The notes beneath the pieces were generated by a model that made no database searches, had not been told where the DNA came from, and saw nothing but the letters and a program-made list of their open reading frames with translations. The translations under genes were made by a program, and so were the position numbers. Positions 25,796 to 37,516 of a DNA stretch of 64,000 nucleotides are shown here, piece by piece. The DNA comes from Coffea arabica (Eukaryota; Streptophyta; Magnoliopsida; Gentianales; Rubiaceae). Every line of letters begins with the position of its first letter. Positions within the stretch are counted from its first letter, which is position 1. The stretch spans positions 15,756,501 through 15,820,500 of the forward strand of contig NC_092323.1 in NCBI RefSeq assembly GCF_036785885.1, in the 5' to 3' direction.

Positions 25796-27386
25796 AGGAC
25801 ATAATGCTTCTTAAAGGTTCTTCGTTTTATGGTATAACTACATAAAAGAAAAATTTTATAGTATAACTATACTGGCACAAATTACGTAAATATATTTGAA
25901 CTAATTAGAAATATTTGATTGGAAGAATATATGTGGTTAATTTAACATTCTTGATTAACCTTATAATCGTTCAAAAATAAGCTTTACTTGAAAGTTATAT
26001 TATGCCAATGAATATGATTTGGAAAGTTAAAGGTTCACCAAATACGAATTTTGATGGGGTAGATAGATCGCTCTAATTCAAGAAAAAGCAAAGAAAATTT
26101 TGTGAAAAAATTCGTTTATCATTTATAACATATTGGATAAGTAACTTCAATTGTCCCTCAACTTTTACCAATGGTATTATTTGGCCCTTCAGCTTTTAAA
26201 AGTATCTTTTTGGTCCTTAAACTTTGAATTTGGTTTTAATTAGTTTTTTTCTTTTTGTAAGTGGGGAAGGGATGGGTTATAATTAGTTCCTAAGGCCAAA
26301 TCTAATTAATATATTTTTACTACTAAGATTTAATTTAAAATTAGGTTGGCCCATTCAAAGTTTATAGAGTGATCAAATTTCTCCACATTAGTGATCTGGA
26401 TGGATATAGATTAGTTACTAACTTGTTTGACAGAAAAAAATGATAAAGCAACTCGAAATCTGTTTGTTCATATTGTGATATAATTGTCATGAATGTGTGC
26501 TCTTTTACTATGGGGTTAACTGAATTATTAAAATTCTCGTGATGCTTTTCGCGAAAAAGGATTAATGATGTAGAATTTATCTATCTAAAACCAAAGAGCA
26601 AACAACGAAGAAAAATGGAACAAATCAAAATAAGGAAATTCCTATTTAATTTTATTATTTGTCATCTTTTGCTTGTTGAAATTTGTTATATTCTCTGTAG
26701 CATTATTAAACAATGAATTGATAAAAAGTAAAAAAAAAAAAATATCTCTCTTTTATTAATTTCCCTTGAAAATAATCAAATTCATGTTGAATTAGTTTTA
26801 TGTTTCTATATATTGCTTTCGATTTATTACATTTGAAATCAACTATTCATGATGATAGTTATAGTGACAATTGGGAAAAAAAAAAAAAAGGCACCAAAAT
26901 TTTGCAAAGATTAGGTAATACTGAACTGGTTATCAATAAAAGAACAAATGTGATTGAGAAAGTTTGACTCGCGTGAGAGACACAAATATAAAAGCGCCAA
27001 TAACGCTGTCAATTGAAAAAAAAAAGTATATTCAATAATAATAAATCGAAAACACACAATTTTAGTCCTTAGTGTTAGGGAGTTTTTTTTTTTTGGGCAA
27101 ATTGGTCCTCAAAACTTTTGCCTAACAAATATAATGTTCATGAGGCATTCAACTTTGGTCAAATTTGTATATATTGTTTGAGACCTCTAAAATTAGAGAT
27201 TTTGCCTCGCTAGAAAAAAAGTTTAAAAGAAGACTATCACCTTCACACGTTGATTATTTCTCTATCATTTACAATTTCCATATTGTCAAAAAATATCAAA
27301 AAATTGTCGAAACATTTTTACTACATGAGAATAATAATTGCTTGAGGAATAATAATTGATATTGACAATTTAATTTCAACTTGCAT

Positions 27387-27555
27387 AAATAAGAGGGGAA
27401 GGATTTATATGAGAATAAATTTGTAAAAGAATTTGATTTGTTTAATATCAAGCCGATAGAAGCTAAAACAGTTAAAAAGGTCCAAGCAAAGGAAGTAAAA
27501 ACCAATTGTAATAGAGCTTGCTGCTTTTGTGCCTGCATAAGAGCTCCAATCAAAA
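27387..27555 (+). pseudogene. Relic of exon 2 of the acidic acylated protein family
   Basis: The stretch aligns with the first ~170 nt of exon 2 of the gene at 17081 (19662 onward): GAGGGGAAGG with GAGAGGAAAG, GAGAATAAATTTGTAAAAGA with GAGAATGAAGCTGTAAAAGA, AAGCCGATAGAAGCTAAAAC with AAGCCAACAGAAGCTGAAAC, and GGTCCAAGCAAAGGAAGTAA with GGTCCAGCCTGAGGAGGTAA. The aligned splice acceptor TTGCAG is TTGCAT here. The reading frame turns into unrelated Cys-rich residues after about 30 codons, and no exon 1 is found upstream. A microsatellite starts immediately after. It is a dead third member of the array, about 7.7 kb from the second. Confidence 0.8.
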
Positions 27556-27695
27556 GTGGTAAATGTATATACATGTACATGCGTGTATATATATACATAT
27601 ATATATACATATATGTGTGTATTATATACACACACATATGTATATGTATATATATGTGTCTGTATATATATGTATGTATATATACACCTTGTACA
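27556..27695. repeat. (TA)n/(TG)n-rich microsatellite
   Basis: Mixed TATATA, TGTGTG and CACACA units across about 140 bp. It generates several spurious Tyr/Ile/Val/Cys-rich frames on both strands. It directly abuts the exon 2 relic and may have replaced its remaining part. Confidence 0.9.
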
Positions 27696-27699
27696 ATCA

Positions 27700-28343
27700 T
27701 ATAAGTTTTCTTTTATTATAATTTCATTTAATATTTTGCATCCTAAAACCTAATATCTTTGTATATCTCGTATGGTTATCTATGACATCTAGGGACAAAA
27801 CCAGAAAATATACTTTGACGAAGCTATTTTTATACACATGCAAACTTTGCAGTCAAGAAATGAGTTTTTGAAAGTTTTTTTTGGTCTTGAGGGAAGGGGA
27901 GTTCAATTTATAAGGGATAGTGTTGAAAATTTTCAAAACTTAAGGGGAAAAACATATGATTGGGAAGGACTTTGGTTTGGTGGGCGGTTTTCATAGTAGA
28001 TGTGCGATAATCTGCGTCTTCCAATGTCCAACCTATTGCACTTTTTCCTTCCACACCCGTCTACTATTTGGTAACCAATCCATTAGGGAATAGGGAGTCC
28101 ATTTCGAAGTTTACTAGGCCAGGATTTCCCATTCCCTAGTTTCCCGCTGGAGAATAAAATAGTAGTAAAAGAAAAGAGACGGAGTGATGGACCCTATATC
28201 CACGCTGCAGCATCGCTTTGGCGAAACAGCAGCTCAATAGTCTCCCTTCACACGCAATACTATACTGCTAGGACTAAAATTTTCTCGTTTCTTTCACGTC
28301 TAACAACTCTCTTTCCCAAATCTCCTGTTATCTTGGAGAGGAA
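27700..28343. other. Upstream region of the J-domain protein gene
   Basis: Intergenic DNA with a likely promoter and 5' UTR. The last 200 bases have higher GC and pyrimidine-rich patches (CTCTCTTTCCC), as is common in plant 5' UTRs. No firm TATA box chosen. Confidence 0.5.
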
Positions 28344-31300
28344 ATGCAAGTGATACCCAGATGGAGAAGTATATTGATTTTGAGGAATTCAGTGATTCAG
28401 TCAACAGCAATTGCATCGACATCAAGAACCCAGCTGGCTGATTTTCATTCTACAACAGTTAGCCTTGAGAGATGGAACAACAAATGGCCTTCTGCCGGTA
28501 AAAAGACCCCTGTGAGTATATTTCTTTAGCACCCAGAATATAAGAATCCCATTTCATATATGAGGAAAGCCCTGTTCGTTTTTCATGTTCAGAATCAAAA
28601 CTTTGCTTCTTCTTATCTGATTACTTACTAATGATGGTTCTTAGGTGGTGATGTGCTAAGATATCTTGGTTGCTTGAATATTGGAATTTTGTTGAATGTG
28701 TGCTGTTGTATTGTACATATGGAATGACAGTTATGCTGTGGTGGTAAATTGTCTTTTTTGGACTAGAACCATAAAAGGGGATGAAGGTCTCAAAATAGAT
28801 TTTCAATTTTACATGTTAAAGTCTGAAATCTAGAGGTGCCAACTTGCTTGGTGTAATGGCCAATTTTAGGTGACACTGGATGCTGCTTAGTTGTTTGAGT
28901 CAATTTCAGTGGCCTGAGTAATGTCCAATGAGAATTTCTTTCTGTTATTTGAGTTGCACTGACAAAAAGATTTGAACTTGTTCACATTTTTCGTATTTCT
29001 TTCATCTTCCTTGATTTCCAGGCGTGTATCAGAAAATGAAATGAATCTTGGTGTTTAAAAATGTTTCAGGGAAATAGTTAGCCTATTAGTATTCTTTTCA
29101 ATTTTCTAGTCCATTGTGCATAGGTAGATGAATAACAAATCTCCAATTTTTTCTTTCTTATCATCATCTTGCAAATTTGATAATCAGTGATTAGGATGGT
29201 GGCAGATTGTTATCCTGGCTCTTCTTTTTGTTTCCACAGATGAAACTACCTTATCCATAATCACTTGTTTCATGAACTAATTTCTACAAAGCCTTTGATA
29301 CTTTTTGAAACGCTTTTCCGAAGATGCACTAGATTCTGTTTACAATGATCAGGATTGCAGCAATTATTCCTAATTATTGGACCAAGATTAATGGATTTAT
29401 CTTTAGGATGTCTAATTTCATATGTGTTTGTTGTGGGGGGGGGGGGGGGAGGATACTTCATTACGTTAAGAAATGGCAGAGAAATGTGGTTGTACTTAGT
29501 AAGACAAGGCAAAAGACAATTAAACTTTTTGGGTGCGAAGCCGTTAATACTAATGACCATCTATTTGTCATGTATGAGCTAAGTCCATTTATCTGTTGTA
29601 TGTGCTTGTGTCCCTTGGTTGATTTTAGTTGCCTTGTTTTGATGTCTATCAAGCATTCTCCACTTACCTGTTATAGGTTAGTCCTTTTTATTTGGTTAGT
29701 TTATTACTAATTTAGAAGTTTGACAAATAATGTCTGCAGGATGTGAGAAGTGGCCAGAAACCATCTAAGGTAAACTCCTAAATATAACGTTTTAAAATTT
29801 CTAGCTGCTTCTCTGAACATTCAAACTGATTATCAAGTTAACTGTTCCACCCCCTCAAAAGAAGTCTATATTTATTGGAAAATCTAAAATTTGGAATGAC
29901 CGCTTTGATGGTGGGTAATTTTAGTGGGGTGTCCAACTTGTTTGTTAATACCATGTCAAAGTCAAAAGGAACACCTCAAACTTTAGTTCTGTTGTTGATA
30001 AGGAAATCTTTGATCCATTCTTTTCATGTGCAAAATGTTGTATGATGTCCTTTGACTTACCTGAAATTCCAAAAGGTGATAAATTCGATCTAATAAATTA
30101 AAATATAAAGATCCATATTCTTTTCCTTTCAAGTTTTCTACCTAGGGATTAGGTATACAGCAAACTCAAAAGGGGGAGAATTCGCTTCTTGTTTAGGGTA
30201 AGTTACATTGAAAGTGGTGAGTCTTAACTAAACTAGTTGTACAGCTGCTGAAATTTGGTTGTAAGAGAATGTGCAAAAAGACAGTAAATGAAAGAAAAAC
30301 AAGGGTGTACAAGTGTATATCTGCTTAAGCAACACTCTTTCTCCTCCCCTCTTGCATTTCCTGTTAATAGCCGTTCTCCATTTTCCTGGAAATTGATTCT
30401 AGTCCTTCACTGTTCTAACTTCATTCATCAGTTTTTTCAGTTGTGGCGAGAAACCGTTTCTAGTTCTCTACTGTTCTTCCTTTTCTTTGACTTTGTAAAT
30501 TTCAACAGGATTATATAAAATACAAAATTCGTCAGAAGCGTGCTGATACCAAGAAAGCACTGAAAAGTCTACTCTTCAATAGTGGAGCCTCCAGTTCTGT
30601 ATTTGAGGTAGATCCTTGGACACATGAATGAGATTTCTAACTTTTCTGGTAACTAGAAATCCCTCTCCATTGACTTGTTCTGTTTTTATGCATGTGAATC
30701 CACACTATTTTGACTTTTGTGTCAGTTTTTCGTGAACACTGTGCTTGATGAATCTTATTGTTGTATGTTTACTTCCATTCAAATCATTAATGTATCCCCT
30801 TTCTCTGTGCTACATTTGTGACTGCCTTAAGGTGGAGGATACACATTTTTTAGGTCTAAAATCCATTTTTCTTGTAGCATACACTGAAATGTTGAGTTGT
30901 AAAATTATCAGGGAGTTATACATATCTTTCAGTGTTGGCTTATCCTATACTTGTAGAATAGACTAAAATGCAAGTTGTTTTTTTCATTCACTTTTAAAAG
31001 TAGACATGTATTTGGTGCTGAGATTGCAAGGAATTATTTACATACTAGGGAGTAATTTAGTTACTTCTTAGCTCTTGGCTAATCAGACTGTTTTTGGGGA
31101 TTCATCTTTTTCTTTTCATATCAGACTAGCATAGTGGTAATCCGGTTTAAATCTAAGAGCTGAAGGGTTCAGGTCATTCTGGGTTACTGAAAGAGTTGCC
31201 GGATTGCTCTGTGAACTGACCCCCGAGTAAGGTATCGTGGATGCCAGCAACTTTCAGTTGTTAAGAGTAGTGTCTGCTCGGTGCCTTGTGTAGGATAGAT

Positions 31301-34300
31301 TGGTTTTTGTTTGTGGTAAAGAGCTTTGCTTTTTCTGGACACTCTTGAAAGAAGGTTATGCCAACAATCTGGTAACCCATGTAAACAATCTATTTAGATT
31401 TTATTTTCATTTTTTACAAGGAATAGCTTTAAGATAATCTTAGAACTCTCATCCACATTAGAAGCATTTGAGGATTTAGCTTTTTCCTATACGACACACA
31501 AGATGTATTCTGAGCATATAATCTGATGATAGTTCTGGTGAGAAGATCGTGTCCTTTCCTGCTCTTGTGTCCATGCTTCACCTTTGTTATGGATCATTCC
31601 TTCCACCTACTTCAACATTGACTGCATGGAGCAGGTTTTTAGATTTTGCTACAAACCATACTCAGAATTATGGGTCAGCCAATTAAATGAGAGTAGAAGA
31701 TATATATAATCATATTCTTGCTTCCTTCTGCACTTAGAGTATAACTCTTTCCAATCAAATCCTATATCATATGACACCAGGATGAAACCAAATGTCGTCT
31801 TCTTCAATGCACAAGAAGGAAGATGGGGAAATTTACATTCATCTTTCTCTTCTTTACATCATTGCTGAAGAGAGCTATAAATATTTTAATACTGGTTAAC
31901 TATGAAGACCATCTCTTGTAGTTCAAAAGCTGGTGAAACTGATTCATTCCTCATCATAGATTGCAGACTGAAGAAGTTTCTGTGAAGAACATGTGGGGTA
32001 CTATTAGAATTACAAGAGGGGGTTAGCTTCAGGTTAACTTTGACATTTGCCCGACTGCATCAGTGTTTGCTAAAGGTGATATATCATCGCCAATTGATAA
32101 AGAGAGGGGGTTATCTTCCTTGTCTTTTTTCATCTAGATGGCATAGTAGGAACCAACATGAAATAAAGAAACTAGAATTTGCAAAAGCACAAAAAATTCC
32201 TTGTGTAGAACCCATTTTTAAGTTCATTAGACTCCCCATTTTTAAGTTCATTAGACTCCGTTACTAGCTTCAAAAGGGGCTAATTATACCACCACCAATT
32301 TTGAATCTACACATTTTATCACCGAATTTTAATTTTACTATGGCTGCTGGAAAAGGTCGTACAGCTTGTATTTCAACTCATCTGCCTTGGAAAGTGGGGT
32401 TGTTTATCCAAATATTGATATTTTTATTGGAAATTATTGAAATATTGTTGGTTTTATTGATCTTTATAAAATCTCTTAGAAATCAATTTCCTAGCAATTG
32501 ACTTCTTCTTTCCCCATGTCATTTGTTCTTTTTCAGCAAATCTTCCTCTCCTCAATTTCGAGGAAATTGACTTCAAAGTTCATTCCTAGAAGTTGTTTTT
32601 CCTATCTTGTGAGAATACCAATTAAACCAGCTATACTTGTTTAATTTACGTAAAGAAAAAATAGCATGATCGAGGTAAATGAACCTTGGATATGTATTTA
32701 AATATTTATATATGGTCTCAATAGTGCAAATTTTGGTAAAGTTACTTTTTATTTTTATTGCCTAGCCAAAAACCTTATAGCAGACATGAAAATATTGCAT
32801 GACCATGAAATCTGGATTTCCTTTCAAACAAAAAAATATCTTGGGTGTATTATGCGTACATGGCACAACAGAGATGTTTAAGGCCAGATTGCTTGCTTAG
32901 AGAATTTACAAAGTTGCTAAAATGAGTTCTCTTGTTCACCTCTTACTTCAGGAATGGAAATCTATCACATTATTGATGTTCTGAATTATCCTCTTCACTT
33001 GTCTCTGTTCTCTTCTTTCTTTTCATAGTAGTACTCAAACTTGTCAATTTTCCCTCTTTGTAAAGCCCAAAAGCTATCTTTTTGCTAACCTTTACAGTAT
33101 TGTTTTTCATTTTAATGTGTTAGTTTTTACACTAGTGATTATAGATACTCATTACCAATGGTCAATTGCTTCTATGATTTTCTCTTAACAACCCAGGAGA
33201 CATTTGCCGAAACAGATACAACATGGGATGTGGATGAGGAAGAACCTTTGGACAAGAAAGACCAATCTAAGTCTTCTCATGCTGCACGTCGTGCTGCTAG
33301 AGCTCATCATAGGAGAATGAAGCGTGAGTTTCTATTTTATGGCCTACTTTTTGATGCCATGCGGGGCATTTGGTCTTAATAGAGTCCTCTATCTCTCTTT
33401 CATTGTGTTGCTCTGGAGCATACATACATCATAGACATCTTATTAGATGTGATGAAAAAGAGCTGTTGTTTGTACAAAAACATGCTCTGTATTATCAACG
33501 AGTTTCACTTTGGATACATTTTCCCCATCTTGAGTGACTCTTGCATTTCCTTGCATTTGTATTTTGTTTAGTTCTTCTTTTTTAGGAACGGCGTTGCTTA
33601 CAGGAAGTGTATTGACATTCCGACAAACTAACAACGTGCTGCTGTATAAGTAATTTTATAATATTGTAAACACGAAACCAGCAGACTAGTATTTTATTGC
33701 TTGTTTATCACAATGGGTTTAAGGTGATTGTCCTAATGAAAGCATGATAGACCATGATATTTACAGAAAAATTTCGTAGTATCTATTCATTCCTTTCTTG
33801 TTTAAAATGAAGACCAAGCCCTTTCCATTTTCTCATGCTTAACAATTTTCCTGCATCTTCAGGTAAGTTAAGAAGAGAGAGAAAGCATGACGATGTTGAT
33901 GATCCAGAAAATATTTTCCAGGCATCTTTTGGGAAAAGGTGGTGTAGCTGGTATTTTTGGAGAGAGCCCTCTTATCAGAGTTCGACAACTGGATTTGACT
34001 TTAGAGAACATTCCAACTGGAGTTCTAGAAGACCCAGAGAATCAGATATTGAAAGTGAGGCAGAGTCTGATACTGAGCCTTGCATTGACAGCACAAATTC
34101 TGATAGAAAAGTTCTTGGTTTGCCCCTGAAAGGTCCTCTGCAGATTCAGGATGTTAAGAATGCGTGAGTTCTTCAAGAGAGAAGTACTCTATGTTCAGTA
34201 TAATTTACGATTAGTATAAATGTATGTACAACTTGTTAAATTGTTGAAAATTTTCTTGATGTAGTTTTCGCTTGTCAGCTCTCAAATGGCATCCCGATAA

Positions 34301-34886
34301 GCATCAAGGCCCTTCACAGGTAAGTTTATTTCTTGTCTATTGATTGTCTATTATCACCCGAAATATGCACATGCATTACTTGTGTTTATCGTGAAAGAAA
34401 CATGTCATACTTGTGTGACAGATTTAGCATTGCTGTAAATCAGAAACTGGAACAAATTCAATGAAATACAAATTGGAAGAAGGTTGAGATATTCCCCTTT
34501 AGGTTTTTAGAAAGGGAGGGCTAGAGAGTGGGAGGAAAGAGGAAGCAACAAAGGGTAATTGGGCTGCGAGAATCTAAGCTAATGCTAAGAAGAGGAAATT
34601 GTACTTTTACCTTGGGCTATATATTTCTCAAGTTACTGCTATGAGTAATGAAACTCTGTTCAATCATTTTAGATTGTTGTTGGTTTTGTCATTTTAGAGT
34701 ATTATTTCTTCTGTGGTTGTTAATCTGGAAGAGAAGTTCCTTTAAGCCCTTCTTTACCCTTGTTGTGTGCAATATGGGCTCCCTGCAACATGATTATCTA
34801 CTCTGTTGCAGGTAGCGGCAGAAGAGAAGTTTAAACAGTGTGTAGACGCATACAAGTCATTGTGCAGCTCACTCTCAACAGCTTGA
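28344..34886 (+). CDS. J-domain (DnaJ-like) protein with predicted mitochondrial leader
   Basis: Seven exons: 28344-28511, 29740-29769 (30 nt), 30509-30607, 33197-33323, 33863-34163, 34265-34319 and 34812-34886. All are GT-AG and phase-consistent, giving 284 residues. The N-terminus MQVIPRWRSILILRNSVIQS is basic, hydroxyl-rich and lacks acids for about 30 residues, like a mitochondrial presequence. The middle is charged: an acidic DVDEEEP patch, then a strongly basic RRAARAHHRRMKRKLRRERK. The J domain is at the very C-terminus (about 225-282), with helix II FRLSALKW, the invariant HPD at 251-253, and helix III VAAEEKFKQCVDAYKSL. J-domain proteins stimulate the ATPase of Hsp70. No Gly/Phe or zinc-finger region exists, so it is a class C (type III) J protein. 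The Hsp70 partner and client are unknown. Confidence 0.88.
29435..29449 (+). repeat. G15 homopolymer in intron 1 of the J-domain gene
   Basis: Fifteen consecutive G. It creates Gly-rich chance frames on the plus strand and Pro-rich ones on the minus strand. It is a likely sequencing and replication slippage site. Confidence 0.95.
31120..31310 (+). mobile_element. Possible SINE in intron 3 of the J-domain gene
   Basis: A tRNA-like box A (TAGCATAGTGGTAATCCGG) is followed about 40 nt on by a box-B-like GGGTTCAGGTC. Next comes a GC-richer body (GTTGCCGGATTGCTCTGTGA) unlike the AT-rich surroundings, then a T-rich end near 31310. Target duplications were not found, so the boundaries are approximate. 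It could also be an unrelated GC-rich insertion. Confidence 0.45.
32211..32258. repeat. 24-bp perfect tandem duplication
   Basis: CCCATTTTTAAGTTCATTAG plus ACTC occurs twice back to back (32211-32234, 32235-32258) in intron 3 of the J-domain gene. Confidence 0.95.
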
Positions 34887-36928
34887 GCTTCAAAATTTTC
34901 AGTCCATTTTCCTCTCAATTATTGGGGATGATAGGTGGAAGAGATAGGTGGGTTCTTCCTTGTGTTTAGTTCCGACTGCCCTTTAAAGAAAGCCAATTAA
35001 ATATAGAAAATAGGCAATTACTATTTTAGTTCACCCACGATACAAAGCTTCATGGCTAGCATTGTAACTTTTGTTTCTCACTAGAGTAATAAAGATGGTT
35101 GGCCATTTTTGTGTCAACAATATTGTTAGGTGGAGTAAAGGTTGTATCATTAATCTTTTGCTAGAAACCAACCAATCCAATCAAAAGTCAATTGGTGTCA
35201 ATCCACAAAATATAAAGTGCTTTTCTTCTCCTCTCTAGAGCAACTGCAACTAATTCATGGTTGGATAAGATATTGAGGGCTCTTGATGGAGAAAAATGAC
35301 ATATTGGTTATGTTTTACATTGACAAGTTCATATGAATAACTCCCAAAGTAAATGGTACAGATTGCCTGATTAGGTCTTAAACTCTTGAGGGAATGAGAA
35401 AATGTGGGTATAAAATGGACTGGTGAAGCAAATGTACAGCTCAAGATGTATAATATCAGCATGGGAGAATGTTTTGTCTTCTTCAGTCCAAAATGTTCAG
35501 TGTGACAGCAGCTTGAAAGAGAGTCTACACATTCTGTCCAAGTTCAACTTTATTGGTTCAGAACATGAATATGTTGCTTTCTTAATGTTTATCATTTATT
35601 ACAACAGCATACATTATACCTTTCCTCAGCTATTGAAGCCTTTGGGCATCATGTTCCTCTGTTGAGGTGTTGCAACTTTATGCAGCTGCATTATATACCT
35701 AATATATAAGCTGCAATAGGCAGTGAAATGTGTACAACATATGAATAAATTTGAACCTGCTTTAGAGTTGAGATATATTCAACTCTTATGGGAGGCAAGT
35801 ATCTGTTGTAAAACCTCAAAACTGAATCTCTACTTGGTAATCTTATTCCACATGTCCTGGCACCTTTGGTATTTGGTGTTAAAAAAAAAATTCAGCAGAT
35901 GACAGAAAATGTTAATCCATATTTGATCTTTGCAGAAGTCAGAAACTTGTCTACGCTGCTCAGCAATTTACTGTCAACTCATAGAAGATGACAGGATGTT
36001 GTATATATTGAAGTAATTTTGAACTTATCAAAGAGAAATAAATGGGATGCTTGTATCAAGAAAATCTGAGATGGGCATTGATACTTGGTAGCGCGAAAAC
36101 ATGTGTAATTAATATCATATTTACGTGGGAAAATGGCCATTTAAAAATGCATCTCATATTTACAGTGAAATAGTTTCATTTTGTCGTCAACCTTTTTATT
36201 TTAACTGTGCCAATGACATTGATGTTATCATATATGTTTCTTGAAGTTTTGGTATTGAGACTCCGCTATCCAAACCTGAACATTTCCATCTGACTCGAAA
36301 CATTTTTGATGTTGCCATTCAAAATTTACACCAAAACCACACATTTTTTTTTGATATATATATATACAAGTAAAAGTTTGGATGAATTCGACTTAGGTGT
36401 CAAACAGATATCCGAAAGCACAAGTCACTTATGGGGGGATTTTATTTAGATCATCAATTAACATAGTTTTCATATTGGTAGTGAAATTCTCGAACACCAC
36501 TCCCACCTTTTTATAAGAAATGAGAAAATAATCCGTCCTTACTAAATTGAACAAACTTGTGTTCGCAGTGCAAAAGTAATAAGGTCTGGTTTAAACTTGC
36601 ACCTTTGGTTCATTTATGCTGCACCCAGACATCAATGAGCCATTACAGATGAATGGCCCATCAAACCAAACCCCATTTTTCAGTAATTTCTCCTTCTACC
36701 CCACCAAAAAAAGTTTTTTCTTTTTCCAAGTAATCATTTTTTAGCACAGATGATATGAACAAAAATTTTCATAGCACTAAGCAATATAAATGTGTATTTA
36801 TAAAACAAAATATTTCCATAGAACCAGCCAAAGGAGGAAAAAAAAAGTAATAACCAAAATCCTAAAACAGATAAATAATAATAATAATAATAATAATAAA
36901 GGAAAGTTAATTTTAGGCTCTACTGAAG
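34887..36928. other. Intergenic between convergent genes
   Basis: 3' UTR of the J-domain gene, then AT-rich DNA, then the 3' UTR of the small membrane protein gene. An (AT)n stretch lies near 36354 and an (AAT)n repeat at 36874-36900. A frame at 35423-35665 has no recognisable content. No gene seen. Confidence 0.55.
36874..36900. repeat. (AAT)n microsatellite
   Basis: Nine or so AAT units just downstream of the stop codon of the membrane protein gene, so probably in its 3' UTR. Confidence 0.9.
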
Positions 36929-37516
36929 CTAGAAGCAAAGAAGAACAACAGAGGAAGACACCATAAACCCATAAATCAAGATCAAGAACCCAAAATGCAG
37001 AGCCCAGTTTCTCTTAAACTTGCCAAAATAATTCTCCGGTGGTTCTTGATAAGGCACTTCCAATTCATCTCCATACTCATCAATCACCCCACCACCACCT
37101 CCGCCGCCGGCGCAGCTGCTGATTTTCATCCTGAGCTGCCTGAGCCTGTCAGTAGCCAAGCCAAGAGTCAGCTTGTGACACCTCCTCTGATACTTGAACC
37201 CATTGATGCACCTAAGAGTCTGAGCCACGGAAACATAGAAGATCAGATGAGCCAAAGAAAGCAGCCCAATGGGTACCCAACAATGCCGGCATTGGAGCCT
37301 TGGGGACTGGGATTGAGCAAGGAAGACAAGACCCAAGAAAAGGAAGAAAAGTTGGAATAGTTTCCAAAGCTCCTTTTTCTGGACGTCTACTGCTCTTTTC
37401 TTCTCGAGGGTCTTCTCGAAATGGAGTTGGATTATGGTGTTTAGTGCTTGCAGGGCTGTTTCTTTTGGGATGAGATTGTGGTGGTGTGCGGCAGCTGTGG
37501 GGTCGTATTCCGCCAT
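36929..37516 (-). CDS. Plant-specific small membrane protein, intronless, function unknown
   Basis: A single exon of 195 residues. The open frame extends upstream to 37675, but the start at 37516 (MAEYDPTAAAHHHNLIPKET) is preferred: the upstream residues are low-complexity, and similar plant proteins, as far as I recall them, begin with this motif. Residues 16-50 (LIPKETALQALNTIIQLHFEKTLEKK) form a conserved amphipathic, charged segment. Predicted membrane helices: about 53-68, 80-101 and 173-194. Between helices 2 and 3 lies a basic stretch (RRCHKLTLGLATDRLRQLR), a Gly run and an acidic loop. The C-terminus ends inside the last helix. No catalytic motif and no known transporter family recognised. 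An out-of-frame AUG at 37640 upstream could act as a uORF. Confidence 0.8.
   Translation of the reverse strand: MAEYDPTAAAHHHNLIPKETALQALNTIIQLHFEKTLEKKRAVDVQKKELWKLFQLFFLFLGLVFLAQSQSPRLQCRHCWVPIGLLSLAHLIFYVSVAQTLRCINGFKYQRRCHKLTLGLATDRLRQLRMKISSCAGGGGGGGVIDEYGDELEVPYQEPPENYFGKFKRNWALHFGFLILIYGFMVSSSVVLLCF

Larger units (their letters stand above)
23626..27386. other. Gene-free interval with short repeats
   Basis: Upstream region of the WAT1-related gene followed by AT-rich DNA. It contains an imperfect duplication at 24460-24636, a low-complexity stretch reminiscent of a degraded MITE at about 25047-25330, a small direct repeat at 25567-25642, a SINE-like tRNA head near 25655 and another MITE-like fragment at about 26148-26400 (GTCCCTCAACTTTTACC type). 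No gene found. Confidence 0.5.

Noticed and set aside
27296-27753. Several frames on both strands rich in Tyr, Ile, His and Cys
   Set aside because: They are produced by the (TA)n/(TG)n microsatellite at 27556-27695.
29270-29710. Frames with poly-Gly or poly-Pro in the J-domain gene region
   Set aside because: They come from the G15 run within intron 1.
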